Shown here: piece by piece, positions 40,001 to 52,445 of the stretch
Numbering within the stretch: the first letter of the stretch is position 1
How the letters are laid out: the number at the start of each line of letters is the position of its first letter
NCBI RefSeq assembly: GCF_003945595.2
Contig: NW_024103862.1
Span: 1,350,501 to 1,414,500 of the forward strand
Reading direction: 5' to 3'
DNA length: 64,000 nucleotides
DNA from: Pipra filicauda
Lineage: Eukaryota > Chordata > Aves > Passeriformes > Pipridae
The notes under the pieces: generated by a model
What the model saw: only the letters and a program-made list of their open reading frames with translations
The model's database searches: none
Told to the model about the DNA's origin: nothing
Program-made: the position numbers and the translations under genes

Positions 40001-42316
40001 GACACTTTACTGGAGACCACAAAGAATTGAGGGCAGGCCCAAAAAGTCTAATTTGGTGATATAGTGCTGTGATCTTGAACTAGGTGATCTGTGGGCAAAT
40101 GACATCTTATTGCACTTATAGCCAAGCTAATCAATTCCCAGATAATGGGAGAATTGACTTTAATTTGTTAGAAGTCAGAATTAATACTGATACACTTAAG
40201 TCAATACTATTTGCATTACTAGTGCCTGTTTTTTTGCAAGGTGCAGAAAAAAATGTATGTTGTGAAGCTATGCTCTCAAACAACATAGAAATTCAAAGCA
40301 TAAATTGCCTTATAATTAATTTTCATTTATATTTTTGTTTTCTTGTCACTTTATCATGTCTGTATGCACGAATGTCCATTTGTGGAAACAATTGATGAAA
40401 TAGATCTTTCTAAACACTACTTGGAAAAAAATTGAACAAATGTTCATCATGCAAACTTACTCATAATTGCTACTTATCAAATGTAGGAACAAACACTGTT
40501 TTGTCTGCAATTTCTAACAATACATTAATATAAATTGTACGTGACTTTCAAATCATATGTAAATAGGAAAAAGGAAGAATTGGTGAAATACGCTATTGCC
40601 GAGCAAACAGCAGAGATGTGAAGCAACAGTAGCAGCATATACTGACTATTACCAAGTAATACATAATATGGATTCTTTCTGCTTGGATCTGACATGTGTT
40701 CTGCAGCAAACCATTTCCCCTTTCTATGGTATAGACTCCATGCACACACTGGAAGCCTTTATAATACTGCTACATTCCAGCCAGAGGGTTCTGGTGGCCA
40801 ATTTCTACTTGCTGTAAGAAGAAGAAGGCTTTTGCCCTGCTTCCCAGAAAAAGCTTCCCATCTCCAGGTTTGTGATTTTGGAATAGAATAAACAGTGGAA
40901 ATCTGGAGAGTTTGCTGTTATTTGATATTCTAGTTCCCAGTTGTTAGAATTGTACAAAGCTTCGTGCATGAGCTGATGCAGGGTTAACTTTGGCTGGGGA
41001 CCGATGGTGCAGCAGGGCAACAGGAGTTCCCAAGGACTGTACATGCCTTCTTAAGTAGCTTAGGTAGTCTGCTGCTAGGAAACCACAGTTTGGGAATCCT
41101 TGGCTAATATTTGTAAATTGTTTTGAAATAATATTTCGAAATAACATGTAAAAATTTGAAGAGTTTTTTTTTAAGGAGAGCAAGAAAATAAGGTACCTCG
41201 CTTCCCCTGAAGTGAATCATCCTCCCTCCTACTTTGGAAAAGAAAAAAAACCACTGTAAAATTTAATGTGAGTAAACCCCATAAGGTTCCCCAGGCACCT
41301 AGAGTAATTTATGGAAAATTTTATAAGTAAGAGTTGCAAATGATTGGGTATTCAATTTCCGCCAATCTCAATTGGGAGTTCTGTTACTGATTTATAGAGG
41401 GCTGAGATCTCACCTTCGGAATCAAAAGGATATTAAAAATTATATTGTAGCTTTTATAGCAGCCATAAAATTCTTTATTGAATTCTGTGTGATTTCCATA
41501 GAGTCCATAGGACTACTTGATACAATAAATGCCTTGTAATCCATTCATCTGGACTAAGAAGTATGAGTTATGTTAAGGCCTGTGAATATTTCCCTCCAAA
41601 GATTGTTTTCAAGTAAAGCATAATTCTTTATTTATTGATAGCAATTACCACTGAATTTTGTGGCCTGAATTTTCTATTGCAATCAATAGATAAATCATAA
41701 AGTTGAAAAGTGCAAGATGTTCTTTAGCAGGGAATAAATGCCAGCACTCTATACCTTTATGGTTATACTGACCTTATTATGGACAAATCAGCCGACTTGG
41801 AAATAAGTAAGTACTAAGCAGTGGCCATAATTTTAATACTGTTTTCTTGTTCAGAAGGACAGCCCACGCTCTGTTGTCACAGCTGCCTAATTGAAGTTTG
41901 ATCACACAGCTGGATCACTGGTCACGCACCAGTGACCACTCTACAGCTTTGGCAGCTCATTGCTGTTACAGTAACTTTTTGTTTCCCAATCTTAAGCAAA
42001 TTAAAGCAGGCAGCTGCAAAATCATCAATAGGTCAAATTCATTAGCTGTTCTCTCTATGAAATAAACAGGAAAATGAAGCTCTCCTTGGTCTTAATTAGT
42101 TCTTATAAAAGTTGGCAGGGAAACAAAGACATTTGTACACTCCTTTATTTTTATAAGAGACTTGCCTGAAAGAAAAACCTCAGACATGTAATTTCCTTTT
42201 TTTTTTCCCCTCCCCTGCTTAATGCTCTCAGTCAGAGGCTAACCCAGCACCCTCCCTCTGAGGGTAGAAAGAAAAGTGGTTTGGCAAGGGGTTATACCTG
42301 TGTCTCTTTTGTGCAG
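34082..42316. other. Intergenic, no gene seen
   Basis: AT-rich single-copy-looking sequence. A stretch with recurring TATATAAC-like words lies at 39340-39440. ORFs are all under about 105 codons and unrecognised. Confidence 0.5.
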
Positions 42317-42324
42317 ATCAGGGC

Positions 42325-42804
42325 ATGTTCTGGGGAGCCTGCACAAGCTGTTTCCACAGTGATAGGCCACACTCTGTATTTACAGTCTCCCATACAGGTA
42401 ATTCATCTGCAGGAGAAGCTTTAGCTGAATGCTGTGGTTCCACAATCATTACCGCTGGCTCTCGGCCATGCCACATCACCCAGCAGTACAAATTTGATCT
42501 GGATCAGGTGTGGGCACATGATTACATTTTTGTCAAATTAGCAGAGTGCTTCGTGAGGATTTTATGCCGCCTGTTTGCTTTTATCCTGGTTGCAGAGGAA
42601 CATGTGGTGCTGGAACCACAGAGGGTTAGGGCTGTGTGGGGAACCGATGCCTGTTGCAGCACTTATGCCGCCAGGGCAAAGGTGACTATCAAAGTTTTGT
42701 TAGAACAAATTGAATTGGCAGAGAGCATTTCAGTGGGAACAGCACCTTATGTCATGCAACCATGGCACTGTAAAGCTGGCAGCAGAAGCCTCCGAAGTAT
42801 TTAA
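42325..42804 (+). other. Unexplained 159-codon ORF
   Basis: This is the longest open frame in the window outside the CpG island and the CR1. It is not low-complexity and not repeat-derived as far as I can see. I do not recognise the protein. It is cysteine-rich in its first third and has no clear domain or signal peptide. A good splice-acceptor-like string (TGTCTCTTTTGTGCAG) ends at 42316, just before it, and a donor-like CAG/GTAATT falls inside at 42397/42398. It could be chance, part of a non-coding exon, or a conserved non-coding element. Confidence that it is translated is low. Confidence 0.15.
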
Positions 42805-45800
42805 TATGCTGTTAAACATTGGCCTGTCCTGTAACCACAGATTAGTCCAGAGGAGTCTTAATTCTCCTTATTTGTGCTATTTTCTGCAAAATTTACTTGT
42901 GCTTTGCACTTGTGTGGTGTTCTGGCCCCTATATACATTTTAAGGTGCAGTTTTGTGGTGAGCTGAAAACAATGTAAGGCTTTGCTGCCTCTGAAAAGGT
43001 GTGATGTCACTACTTCCATTGCATCAGCTCTAGTAATGATGCCAGTGACAGAGTGAGTCAGACTAGCAAGTTGATCTAACTGAAAACTAAGAAAAGATAA
43101 TACCAAGAAAAAAAACCAGTGAAAGTTTGGACTGCTCCTTCATTGGCAGCCCTCCGATTAACTTGAGCCAATTGTGAGCCCATGGGTTCAGACTTTGAGT
43201 TTCAGCTCTGAGTATTTTCCGGCTGAAATGGGGTGAGGGGGAACCCTAAGAACAGTTGTGATCAATGGTTAACCATGAAGCAACTAATTAACTAAAATGT
43301 TAGTCTGTTGAATAATTGTAAAATATTTCCATGGCTTTTTGTATACCTAATATGTGAATAAGAGCATTCATGTTAATGGTTGCTTATTTACTTTCTTGGT
43401 GAAATATTTAGGATAATGAAATAATGTTTTTGGAATTTTTGCTTTCTGACAGTAAAATTCAGGAAAATAAAACATCTTTGCCTTCTGTCTTCTCATGCTT
43501 TAATCTGTAATTCCTCTATTCCTGGGATTGCTTATTGCTTTAATTCTTTGATTTGTAACTCAACCACTGAGCAGACATTCCTTTCTTGTTCTAGATAAGA
43601 TAGTTACTGGTCAGCACTTTAAAAAGAATTTATCTTTCTCAGCCATCAATTAAGTGAGCATTTCTAAGACAGGGCAATAAATCCAATGTGAGGATTAATG
43701 AAGCTTTACAAAGAAATGGCTACTGACTGCTATCCTACCCTGCTGCATCCCCTCCCTCCTGGGGACTATGTAGGTAAGGAGCTAGCTTGTAGGAATTTTG
43801 GAGAGAATAGTTAAGGGGTAGGTGCAGAGTGGAAATAAGGACTATGTAGGGATTTCCAGAAAGAGCGTGCGTAGGCAAAGACTGCAGCAGATGTCAGAGA
43901 GTGCATTAAGAAAACTATGTGAAGGAGGAACAAGTGGAGAGAATTGTTTGCTGCTGGAGAAAGGTTGTACCTGGTGGGGAGGACTAAAAGGAATGGTTGA
44001 TTCCTAAAGAGCAAATACTGTGAAAATGTGATACTGCTATTTCCTAATCTGTTTCTGGTAAAATAGCCTGAGAAATAGGTCAAAACACTTGTTTATACTG
44101 TTCAAGCTAATCTTCCTGATCCTTAACTGTAGCTGATTAGGCTGTGCTAAAATGAATAACCCTGCTATCACAAGTGTGAATTTGTTAATCTACAATAAAA
44201 AGTTGTAGAATGCTCTCTTAAATCACTACAGCTGCTTGCAAAACAAATTACCAAGGCACTCCCTAAATAAAGAATTAGGAAACTCAGTTCTCTTTTACTT
44301 GAAGTTCTAGAAAACTCACTTCTGAGTTGTCAGAGCTAAATAAACTAAGGACTTCCTAGCCTTTGCTTTTCAGAAAGTAATTTAGCTTAAAGCTAGAGAT
44401 ATTATTGAGATTGACATCTTAGTTATGGCTATCTTCGTGACTCACTTTAAATTAAGGAGGATAGACAGAACTTTCTCATATACCACAGATGAAAATAAAG
44501 TTCCCAGTGTATCTTCCCTGAGTATCTTGTTGGAAAAGTTAAGTATATTACTATTACTTAAAACGTAATTTTAGGGGCCTCTAATTTAAATTCTGTGGAA
44601 GAAATGTTTGTATCATGTCACTTAGGTAGTCTGCCAAACCTTTGAATTGGATTTACTGGAATGAACTAGGAAGTTATAGTTCTGGATTGCTTCTCTGTGT
44701 CAAACTGACCACATAAAGGCATGAGCAATTTTGATATGCAACTGACTGTTCATTTAAGGCTCATGCTTCTTGAGTTTGCTACTTTTTTCCTGTACTTCAG
44801 TTAAAGATATTAAAAACCCGAGATATATTTAAAGTGAGATATTCTATGTGAATAGTAACAGAAGGTCACAATATGTTGAGAGAATTCAAATATATGAATG
44901 TTCTCTTATGAATACTTACTTCTTGTATAGATGGAGTTGCAGATGGGTTACCAGATGGAATACCTTCCTACCAATATAGTTACATGTATTTAAAAATGGA
45001 TGCAGTGCAATCATATTATTTAAATCAATTCTGTTATTGCTTTTGAAGCCATAATGACAGTAACTATTCTGTAAATATGGCAAGAGGAATGTAATTTCTT
45101 GCTGTAGAGTTGTTGGGCTTGACTGACATCTAAAAAGTCTCTCTTCTCTGAAAAAGGGACCTTAAATCAATTCTCTTTTCTTTAGGAGATTGTGTAAATG
45201 TCTGACAGCATGCAGTACAGTTCAGGCTGGGCACTAGATGTCCAGGAGCATGTGAAACATGACTGGCTAAAAAGAAATGACAAGAAGAACATTTTGGGAC
45301 ATAGCTGACTCAGAAGCACTCTTCCCTTCTTTACAAAAATCAATCCCCATGCCTGAGCCAGAGGCCTAGCACATCTTGGCAGAAGCATTCTTTTCCACTT
45401 GTTCAGTCTTTTGCCCTTTGATTAGCTTGCTCAGCTGAGTGTTATTAATGTTGATATCGCCATAGCATAATATTAAAAAATAAAACCAAAGAGAGATCCT
45501 ACCCAGAGAGTAGAAAAACAGCACACACTACTCCTGTAAACACCCTTTTTCAATGCACATATTCTCTCATCTCATCAGCCTACCTTACTTCACTTATATC
45601 CTCATGCTTTACTTGTGTTGGGTCTTTCTTTTCAGACTGCCACACATTCACCTGTGAAAAGTCATCAGCTAGCAAGAGCTCTTGTTCAATCTCCTCACCA
45701 GCCTTCTTTCTCTTGTTGCTTCTGGTCAGTCACCAATATAAATTCCAACATACTTATGAATAGTCTTACCACTTTTTTGCAGAAGAAGGCACAGAAATTA

Positions 45801-45841
45801 GTGATAATAATACTAGGGAAGTTTCAAGGAAAGTAAACAGG
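42805..45841. other. Intergenic, no gene seen
   Basis: AT-rich sequence without recognised coding, RNA or repeat content. ORFs at 43811-44083 and 45182-45388 are unremarkable. Confidence 0.5.
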
Positions 45842-46322
45842 GCCACCTAGAACCAGTTGCCCAGAACTATGTCCAGATGGCTTTTGAATATTTCCAAGGA
45901 CAAAGACTCCACAACCTCTCCGGGCAACTTATACCAGTTCTTGGTCACCATTATGGTGAAACAGTCTTTCCTCATGTTAAGAGGGAACTTCCTGGGTTTC
46001 AGTTTGTGGCATTGCCTCTGGTCCTGGCACTGGGCACCACTGAAAAGAGCCTGGCTCCATCCCCTTGGCACACTCCCTTCAGGTATTTATTTATATACAT
46101 TGATGAGTTTCCCCACCAAGTCTTCTCCAGGCTGACAGTCCCAGCTCTCTCAGCCTTTCCTCATAGGAGAGATGCTCCAGCCTCTTCATCGTCCTTATGG
46201 CCATTCTTTGGACTCTCTTCAGTATGTCCATGTTTCTCTTGCACTGATCTGGACCCAGCACTCCAGATGTGACCTTACCAGCACTGAGCGGAGGGAAAGG
46301 ATCATCTCCCTTAACCTACTGG
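45842..46322 (-). mobile_element. CR1 LINE fragment, minus strand, older copy
   Basis: The minus strand carries the RT C-terminus (a WYKLPGEVVESLSLEIFKSHLD-type reading, with the family's end pattern) and upstream CR1 sequence through the TCCTCATAGGAGAGATGCTCCAGCC complement. The extreme 3' octamers are missing or too diverged. Divergence is higher than in the 51 and 54 kb copies. Confidence 0.88.
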
Positions 46323-48059
46323 CTTTACTGAAGCATATCAGCAAGACAGTTAATTTCAGTCTCCAAACTACTCAAAGTGAAGTCTGAGATTTTCTTTCCC
46401 TGCCACAATTAGAAGAAAGATTCAGAAGCTGTAGGTTCTCCATAAAGGTCAAAGTGCTCTATCTGATCACTTGTATCTCCTACATTCTTTGATGTTATCA
46501 ATATTAGCACTACCAGATCCAACAAACTAAGAAAATAATTCAGCTTTAAAAATTGTCTTTCCTTGCCTTGGAAGCTAAAAATTCACACCACTGTTGAGCA
46601 ATGATGCCAGTCCCTTCATGCGTGTATATCTTTCAGCTCCAGGCTTTTAGTTCTTGAACTCACTATGAGCCAGGAAAAGAAGGGAGTGGTAGGAGGAAGG
46701 ACTGGAGTGACTCAGAGTTCTTCAGTCCTTACCTCTGGTTGTGTGTAACTGGAGGCTTCTGAAGCAACCCCGGACCTCCTGTTCTGTCTGGGCCATGTTT
46801 CAAATTTTTTATAGTCTGATATTCAACTTTGAATTTCCAGACATGTTCTGATTTGTCTGTTTTGAAATACATGTGACATATAAATGAAATGTAAAGTATA
46901 AGTCAGACTTCTAGATATAAGGTCCTTTGGGAGTAGGACTGTCATTTACTTTTGCACTGCCTACCACAGCAGTGTCATGGTACTATTAAGTGTCACAATA
47001 CAAAAAATAAAACTTAATGAGAAGAGTGAACAGGTATTAAATTATCTGGCTCTTCTTCTAAATTGCATAGCTTATCTGTCAAAAGAGTTGTGACAATTCA
47101 GCAAAGTTTGAGTCTTTTAAAGATTCTTTAGAATGTGTTTAGGATACAGATTCCTCAAAGGAAAAAAAACCATAAATTTCCTGGGGTTGTGTTCGTTTCC
47201 TTCAAAGAAATAAGGAGTGCTTAGAAGAAAAGCAAGGCAGGTTGCAGAGTGGTGTCGGGTTTGCGCGCCAGAGGGAGCTGCATCCACACGGAATGGCAAG
47301 TCACGGTGTGTGCTAGGAATGTAGAGCAGGGATCTTGTACTTGGTAATGGGATGTTTATAAATAAAGAGGATTTGAGCCTGGAAGTGATTTTATTTTCTG
47401 CATGGTTTCCTCCCCCCCCCCTTAATTTCTTCTTACCATTTAAAAGTGTACATTTTGTTTTGTTTTGTTTTGTTTTGCAAGAATGATAAAATAATTTCAA
47501 AGGTAGAGATCAAGCACACTGATTGAATAATCTGGTTTATTGTGTTCATACAATGTAGTAGAATTAGCTGTGACTACTCTGTTGTTATTGTCCTGGGAAA
47601 GATATTTTGACTGTGCTACTTAGACTTCTCGTAACTATGAAAAACACTCACATTTTAGGTTGAAATGTGCCTTGCCTTGTCCCTAAAGAAAACTGGAATT
47701 TGAGGGAATGTTTGAAAGGAAAGAATATGCCTAAGAACAAGAGAAATGTTAAAATCATATTCTTCACATTAAAAACCATCCACTTAACAGTTTTTTTATG
47801 AGCTGTCGTTTTATTTCTTTATTTTTTACAAATAGTGGGGGTCTATTATCATAATAACACTTTCTTTTTTTTTTAAAAAAAAGCCATTGATTTATAGTTC
47901 CAGTCCTTCAGTAGAATTCAAGAACAAACTCACTGACTCTAACTAAGGTAGATTTACCTGGGTGATGGGGCTCCATAAATCCACCTGCAGGACTTTACAT
48001 AAAAGTGAAATGGGTGTCCATGACAAGATATAGGTAGCAGTGCACTGTAGGGAACCCCT
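46323..48059. other. Intergenic, no gene seen; two simple repeats
   Basis: AT-rich sequence with a C-run of 10 (47412-47421) and a perfect (TTTTG)5 at 47453-47477. No gene recognised. Confidence 0.5.
47453..47477. repeat. (TTTTG)5 microsatellite
   Basis: Five perfect TTTTG units. Confidence 0.95.
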
Positions 48060-48885
48060 GTGGCAGGAGGTAAGGACTGGATACAGACAGCTCCACAACA
48101 GACACAGGACACAGGTAAGCCCATCAGCCAAGCTAGTGAGAAACAGCCTTGTGAACACCAAGGTCAGAGAAGAATAAGAAGGAGGAGGTGTTCCAGGCAC
48201 CAGAGCAGAGATTCCAAGATTCCCCTGCAGTATGTGGAGAGGACCATGCTGGAGCAGGTATTTCCATTCTATCTGTGAAGAGGCCCACAGTGGAGCAGAT
48301 ATTTTACTGCAGCCCATCCACCCCTTGCCAGAGAAGGTGAATATTTCCTGAAGGACCTGTAGTTCGTGGAGAGGAGCTATGCAGGAACAAGTTCTCCTGA
48401 CAGGAAACATGGCATATGGAGGACTCCCACTGGAACAGTTCATGAAGGACTGCAGCCTGTGGAAGGACTCATACTGGAGCTGGAGAAAAATGTGAGGAGC
48501 AAGGAGAGGCAGAAAGGAACTGTTAAGAACTCACCACAACCCACCATTTCCATCCTCCTGGCTCTGCTTATGGGTGATGGAGAAGAGATGAGTTGCAAAT
48601 GAAGGAATGAATTTGAGCCTGGAAACAAGGTGGTGAGAGGAAGGTGGTGTTTTAATTTTTGTCCTTGTTTCTCACCATCCAAATCTATTTTAATTGGCAT
48701 TGAACTAAATTAATTTTCCCCAAGTTGAGTCTGTTTTTCCCAAGACAGTAAGGGGTAAGGTATCACCCTATTTTTATCTTATCTGTGAGCTTTTTAGCTT
48801 GTTCTCTATTCCCATTCTGTTGAGAGGTGATAATGTGAGAGTGGATGGGTAGAGGTCTGACGACCAGCCGAGGTCAACCCATACA
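48060..48885 (+). mobile_element. Solo LTR of an avian endogenous retrovirus (ERVL-like), decayed
   Basis: The right-hand part follows the layout of a widespread avian LTR: repeated TGGAGCAG / GTGGAGAGGA modules (48230-48480), a GGTGTTTTAATTTTTGTCC stretch, a CCCCAAGTTGAGTCTG block at about 48718-48734, and an AGCCGAGGTCAACCCATACA end at 48867-48885. No internal retroviral genes flank it, so it is called a solo LTR. The left edge is not defined; the LTR may begin as far left as about 47950. The family assignment is from memory. Confidence 0.7.
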
Positions 48886-49420
48886 AAAAGATATAATTTT
48901 TAACTGGGTGATCTAGGAACTTTTTAAATTCAAAGGATGAACTATTTGGTTCCAAGGATGATATATCAAGAAAAATTGGAGGTTTTAATCTCTGGCATTT
49001 ATAGTCTCCTGTATTCCAAATGGAAAGGAATGGTGTAGCTTTTCATGGTATAATTCAGAGGAGAAACTTCATCAGAATAAGAGAAGACATCCTGCATCTT
49101 CTTTTTTGACATAAAAATTTACTAGAACTCAGGAGGAGTCCTAAAGGGACTTCTTCAGTTAATCCTGTTCTGGAAGACACTATGTAGTAAACCTAAGCCA
49201 TGACGAGTCTTAAAGAAGTGAAATTTTCAGCAAGACTGTTGTATACTTAAAAATATTTGATACATTTGCATGGGGAAAAAGAGACAAACTCAAGACCCCG
49301 TCAAGAGTAAACACAGAGAACAACTAACTGAATACGCAGGCGTCCCATATTTTTCGGTGTCATTAACTTTTGGATACAGCAGCCTTTAGGCTCATGAATG
49401 TTTTATTCGTTCTTTCATAG
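48886..49420. other. Upstream of candidate exon, no gene seen
   Basis: AT-rich sequence ending in a pyrimidine-rich splice-acceptor-like string at 49401-49420. Confidence 0.45.
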
Positions 49421-49664
49421 ATCTTCCTGAGAGATAACCAACTGGATACTGGACAAACAAACAAAAGGAGTAATCAGACTCCACTGACCTGTTTACCTTG
49501 ATTGTGAAGGATGAAAAACAGCAGCTGCTTTCTGTGGAACCAGGCTTCTGGTGGCACTTGCTTCTTTCCTTTTGGATGATATTGGCATAAAGATATCAAG
49601 ATATCGAACTGATAATGTTGTGAGTTTATACATGCCAGACTGTGTTCCACCACTTTTGAAGCAG
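49421..49664 (+). other. Candidate non-coding 5' exon of DNAJC5B
   Basis: A 244-base segment is bounded by a strong acceptor-like string (TTTTATTCGTTCTTTCATAG, ending at 49420) and a strong donor (GCAG/GTATGT, junction after 49664). It lies 2.65 kb upstream of the DNAJC5B start-codon exon and on the same strand. It has several short upstream ORFs (one starts with the ATG at 49511, about 22 codons) and no long frame, which suits a 5' UTR exon. I infer the link to DNAJC5B from position only; paired splice-like strings also arise by chance. Confidence 0.3.
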
Positions 49665-51160
49665 GTATGTTATTTGAATAACTTTGCCTTATTTTTCAGC
49701 ACAAATCCAAATGGACTATGGGTATTGTAAGAAAAAAAAGTCATATTATTACAACCCCTGTGTAAGATATTTAATCCTGGATAATATAAAATTTACGCAA
49801 AACCAGCTGAAGTTAACTGGGGTCCCATCCTCTTAGGAGATGTGGAATTATTACCAGAATTTGGATTGTCTTTTAATATGTTTCATTGTCGTTCAAGGAA
49901 GGAAACAACATTTTCTTGACTTTGTTCTACTGGAACAAAAATACATAGCTTGAAAACAGGATTCTGACGTAATTTCAGCCATCAGGACTGTATCTAGCAG
50001 TAAAATTGTGATTGTTGCATCCTCTTTAATAAGGAGAGTATAACTTTTTCTAGGATAGTATTATCTCATTGCAGTTTTAGTATTTTATAGGACTGCTTTA
50101 AATGAATAAGAAATAATTTTGAGTAGCTAGACCTTAAAGGTGATTAATCACTAGAAAACTGAACAGGCTAGTGAGTTTAAAGTTCCATAGCTGATTAGGT
50201 TATTAAAATTATTTTATGACAAAGTACAAATTACATAACATTTTAGTTCTTCAGAATTAAATCCATTGTAACTTTAATTTTGGTTTATGCTTCAGAGTTG
50301 CCATGTAGCTGATCAACACTATGTAACAGATTTTTAACTAATGCTGTCTATCTGTGACTTCACATGGTTGCCCATCATTATCTGGTGCATTAACAGGGTT
50401 GATGTGCTTTGCTTGATTCCAGTGTGATCAAGATAGATCCCAGGATTATGTTAAATATGCTCAAAGCATACCATTATTAACAAATAACATGGTAACTACT
50501 GCAGGTGGTAAAGTAATATCTAGACGCTCATATGCAATTTCATTCTTAATTATTAACATAAAAACTGAAGTTCAGTCCATTTAGTTGATGGATTGTGTAC
50601 AACACTTAAAAGTAGAGAGGAATTTTTTTTCAGCAGATCACAGGATCCTAAATTGTGTGCTAGATGATCAGAAAAAAAAATCAAAGTAAATATGCATAAA
50701 TTTAGGTCTTTTAGTAAATCAATTACTATGTGCCAGAATTACTCAGTAGATTATATTTCTCTGTGTACTTACATGGTATTTGATTTTCTTTTCCATATTG
50801 AACAAAGCTGAAGAACTTAAAAGTGTTACATGGCTGGTTCTGAACCAAAATGTGGCGTAGTAAATAATATATGAATAATGGCATGATAGTGTTTCTTGGT
50901 CAGCATTGAGAAGAGTGTAATAGCAGAGAGGGTAGTCTTATCTAACAAAACCGGTTCTCAAAATTTTTTCTTATGGCTGGGGTTACAACTCACTTTTAGG
51001 CTTTTTCTGTGATCACTTTTCAACATTTGGAGATGGGTGCAATGTTCAAAGAAATAAAGTTGTGATGAGGGTTTTGTTGTGGCAAGTCTACCATTAAAGA
51101 TTTGCAGCTTTCTCTCATGAATCGTAGGTATCTTCATCTTGTGTTTTAAATTATGGTTTA
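49665..51160 (+). other. Presumed 5' intron or upstream region of DNAJC5B, no gene seen
   Basis: AT-rich sequence without recognised features; ORFs are short. Confidence 0.4.
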
Positions 51161-51480
51161 TATAGAATCATTTGGGTTGGAAGAGTCCTTCAAGATTATC
51201 TGGTTACAAATCCCCTGCCATGGGCAGGGGCACCTTCCATAGACCAGGTTGCTCAGAGCCTCATCCAGTCTGGCTTTGAACACTTCCAGGGATGGGGTAT
51301 CCACAGCTTCTCTGGGCAACCTGTTCCAGTGACTCACCACCCTCACAGTTAAGAATTTCTTCTTAATATCTTAACTTAGCCTCTTTCTGTTTATAGCCAT
51401 TCCCCCTTTGACCTTGTCAAAGGTCCCTGTTCAGCTCTCTTGTAGGCCCTCTAGGTACTGGAAGGCTGCTAGAAGGAGTT
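51161..51480 (-). mobile_element. CR1 LINE 3' fragment, minus strand
   Basis: It begins with the complement of the CR1 terminal octamer (ATAGAATCAT) and the GGGTTGGAAGAGTCCTTCAAG tail. The RT C-terminus follows, with a clear HWNRLPREAVDTPSLEVFKARLDEALSNL reading on the minus strand at 51218-51346. Same subfamily as the 54527-54988 copy. Confidence 0.93.
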
Positions 51481-52317
51481 TCTGCTGCATGAGTTTCTTT
51501 GTGTCACCGCCTAGCAATAGCTAGGCCTGGGTTAAAAGTATTTGGTTCTTCAAATACAAGAGAATGAACTGTGAACTGCAGGAAGGTAGTCGAATCCACT
51601 CAGTGGAGAATCGCTGGTTTGTCTGCTTCTCTTCTGTGCTGAAAGAAGGAACAAAAGATAGACCTGAAGTGGACTAAACCTGTCGGTCTGTGCGTAGCCT
51701 TTGCTTGAACTATACTGTAAAGGTACCTTGTTAAATCTGTCACAAGCTCATGAATTCAGCCCAAAATCTTGTATCTCAAATAAGATAGGACCCTGATTGA
51801 TGTCAGTATTTCACATGCAGAATGTTGTGATAAAGTTACTTTTATAATGCGAAGGTCAATTCTTGGTATCTAGTCTCATTACCCAGGTCCAGATTCATTC
51901 CACCTGTCCTCAGACTTGTGAGTTAGGAATGCAGTCATAGTGAGCACACTATAGAGTTAATAGAGAGAGACATAAACAATCACAGATAAAACTAGGTGGG
52001 AATATAATGTTCGGTTATTAATGCTGAAGCAAATTTAGGCAATCAATTCAGTGACAGCAACATCAAACCTTTAGTATGAACAGTGGTACTAAAACAAAAG
52101 CTTCTGTTCTTTGGCTTTTCCATTTTCTCATATTTTTCTAATTGTAAAATATCTTGAAGGACAGAGGATAATTAAGAGGAGATTTTAATCTAGATTCATT
52201 TTCATGTATTTTTAGCCGGTTACTGCTTCATAAAAAGCTATTAAAATGAATGATAAGAAATACTATCCATATATACTTGCAGTCCCTGGTGTTTTAAATT
52301 ATATTTTACATTGGCAG
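51481..52317 (+). other. Upstream of the DNAJC5B coding exon, no gene seen
   Basis: AT-rich sequence ending in the acceptor for the DNAJC5B start-codon exon (TTTTACATTGGCAG, AG at 52316-52317). An alternative acceptor-like TTGCAG ends at 52282. Confidence 0.5.
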
Positions 52318-52338
52318 CTTTGGTAATGCACTGCCAAC

Positions 52339-52445
52339 ATGGCTGAACAAAGGCAACGTGCTTTGTCAACATCAGGTGAAGCATTATATGAAATCCTGGC
52401 ACTAGAAAAAGGAGCAACACATGATGAGATTAAGAAGTCCTACAG
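52339..52445 (+). CDS. DNAJC5B: DNAJC5B first coding exon (cysteine string protein beta)
   Basis: The exon starts with ATG in a good context (GCCAACATGG). It encodes 35 full codons: [19 protein letters not shown], then [16 protein letters not shown], plus the first two bases of an Arg codon. The exon ends at TACAG/GTATGT (donor at 52446). The reading matches the cysteine string protein N-terminus: the short QRQR.LSTSGE lead and J-domain helices I to early II ([17 protein letters not shown]). The residues favour DNAJC5B over DNAJC5. The family is an Hsp70 co-chaperone that is palmitoylated on a central cysteine string; DNAJC5B is testis-enriched in mammals. The rest of the J domain with its HPD motif, the cysteine string and the C-terminus must be in later exons; none was seen up to 64000. 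The acceptor at 52317 gives 21 bases of 5' UTR in this exon. Confidence 0.94.

Noticed and set aside
41918..41940. Short inverted repeat CACTGGT/ACCAGTG
   Set aside because: Seven-base arms with a five-base loop are expected by chance; no RNA gene features around it.
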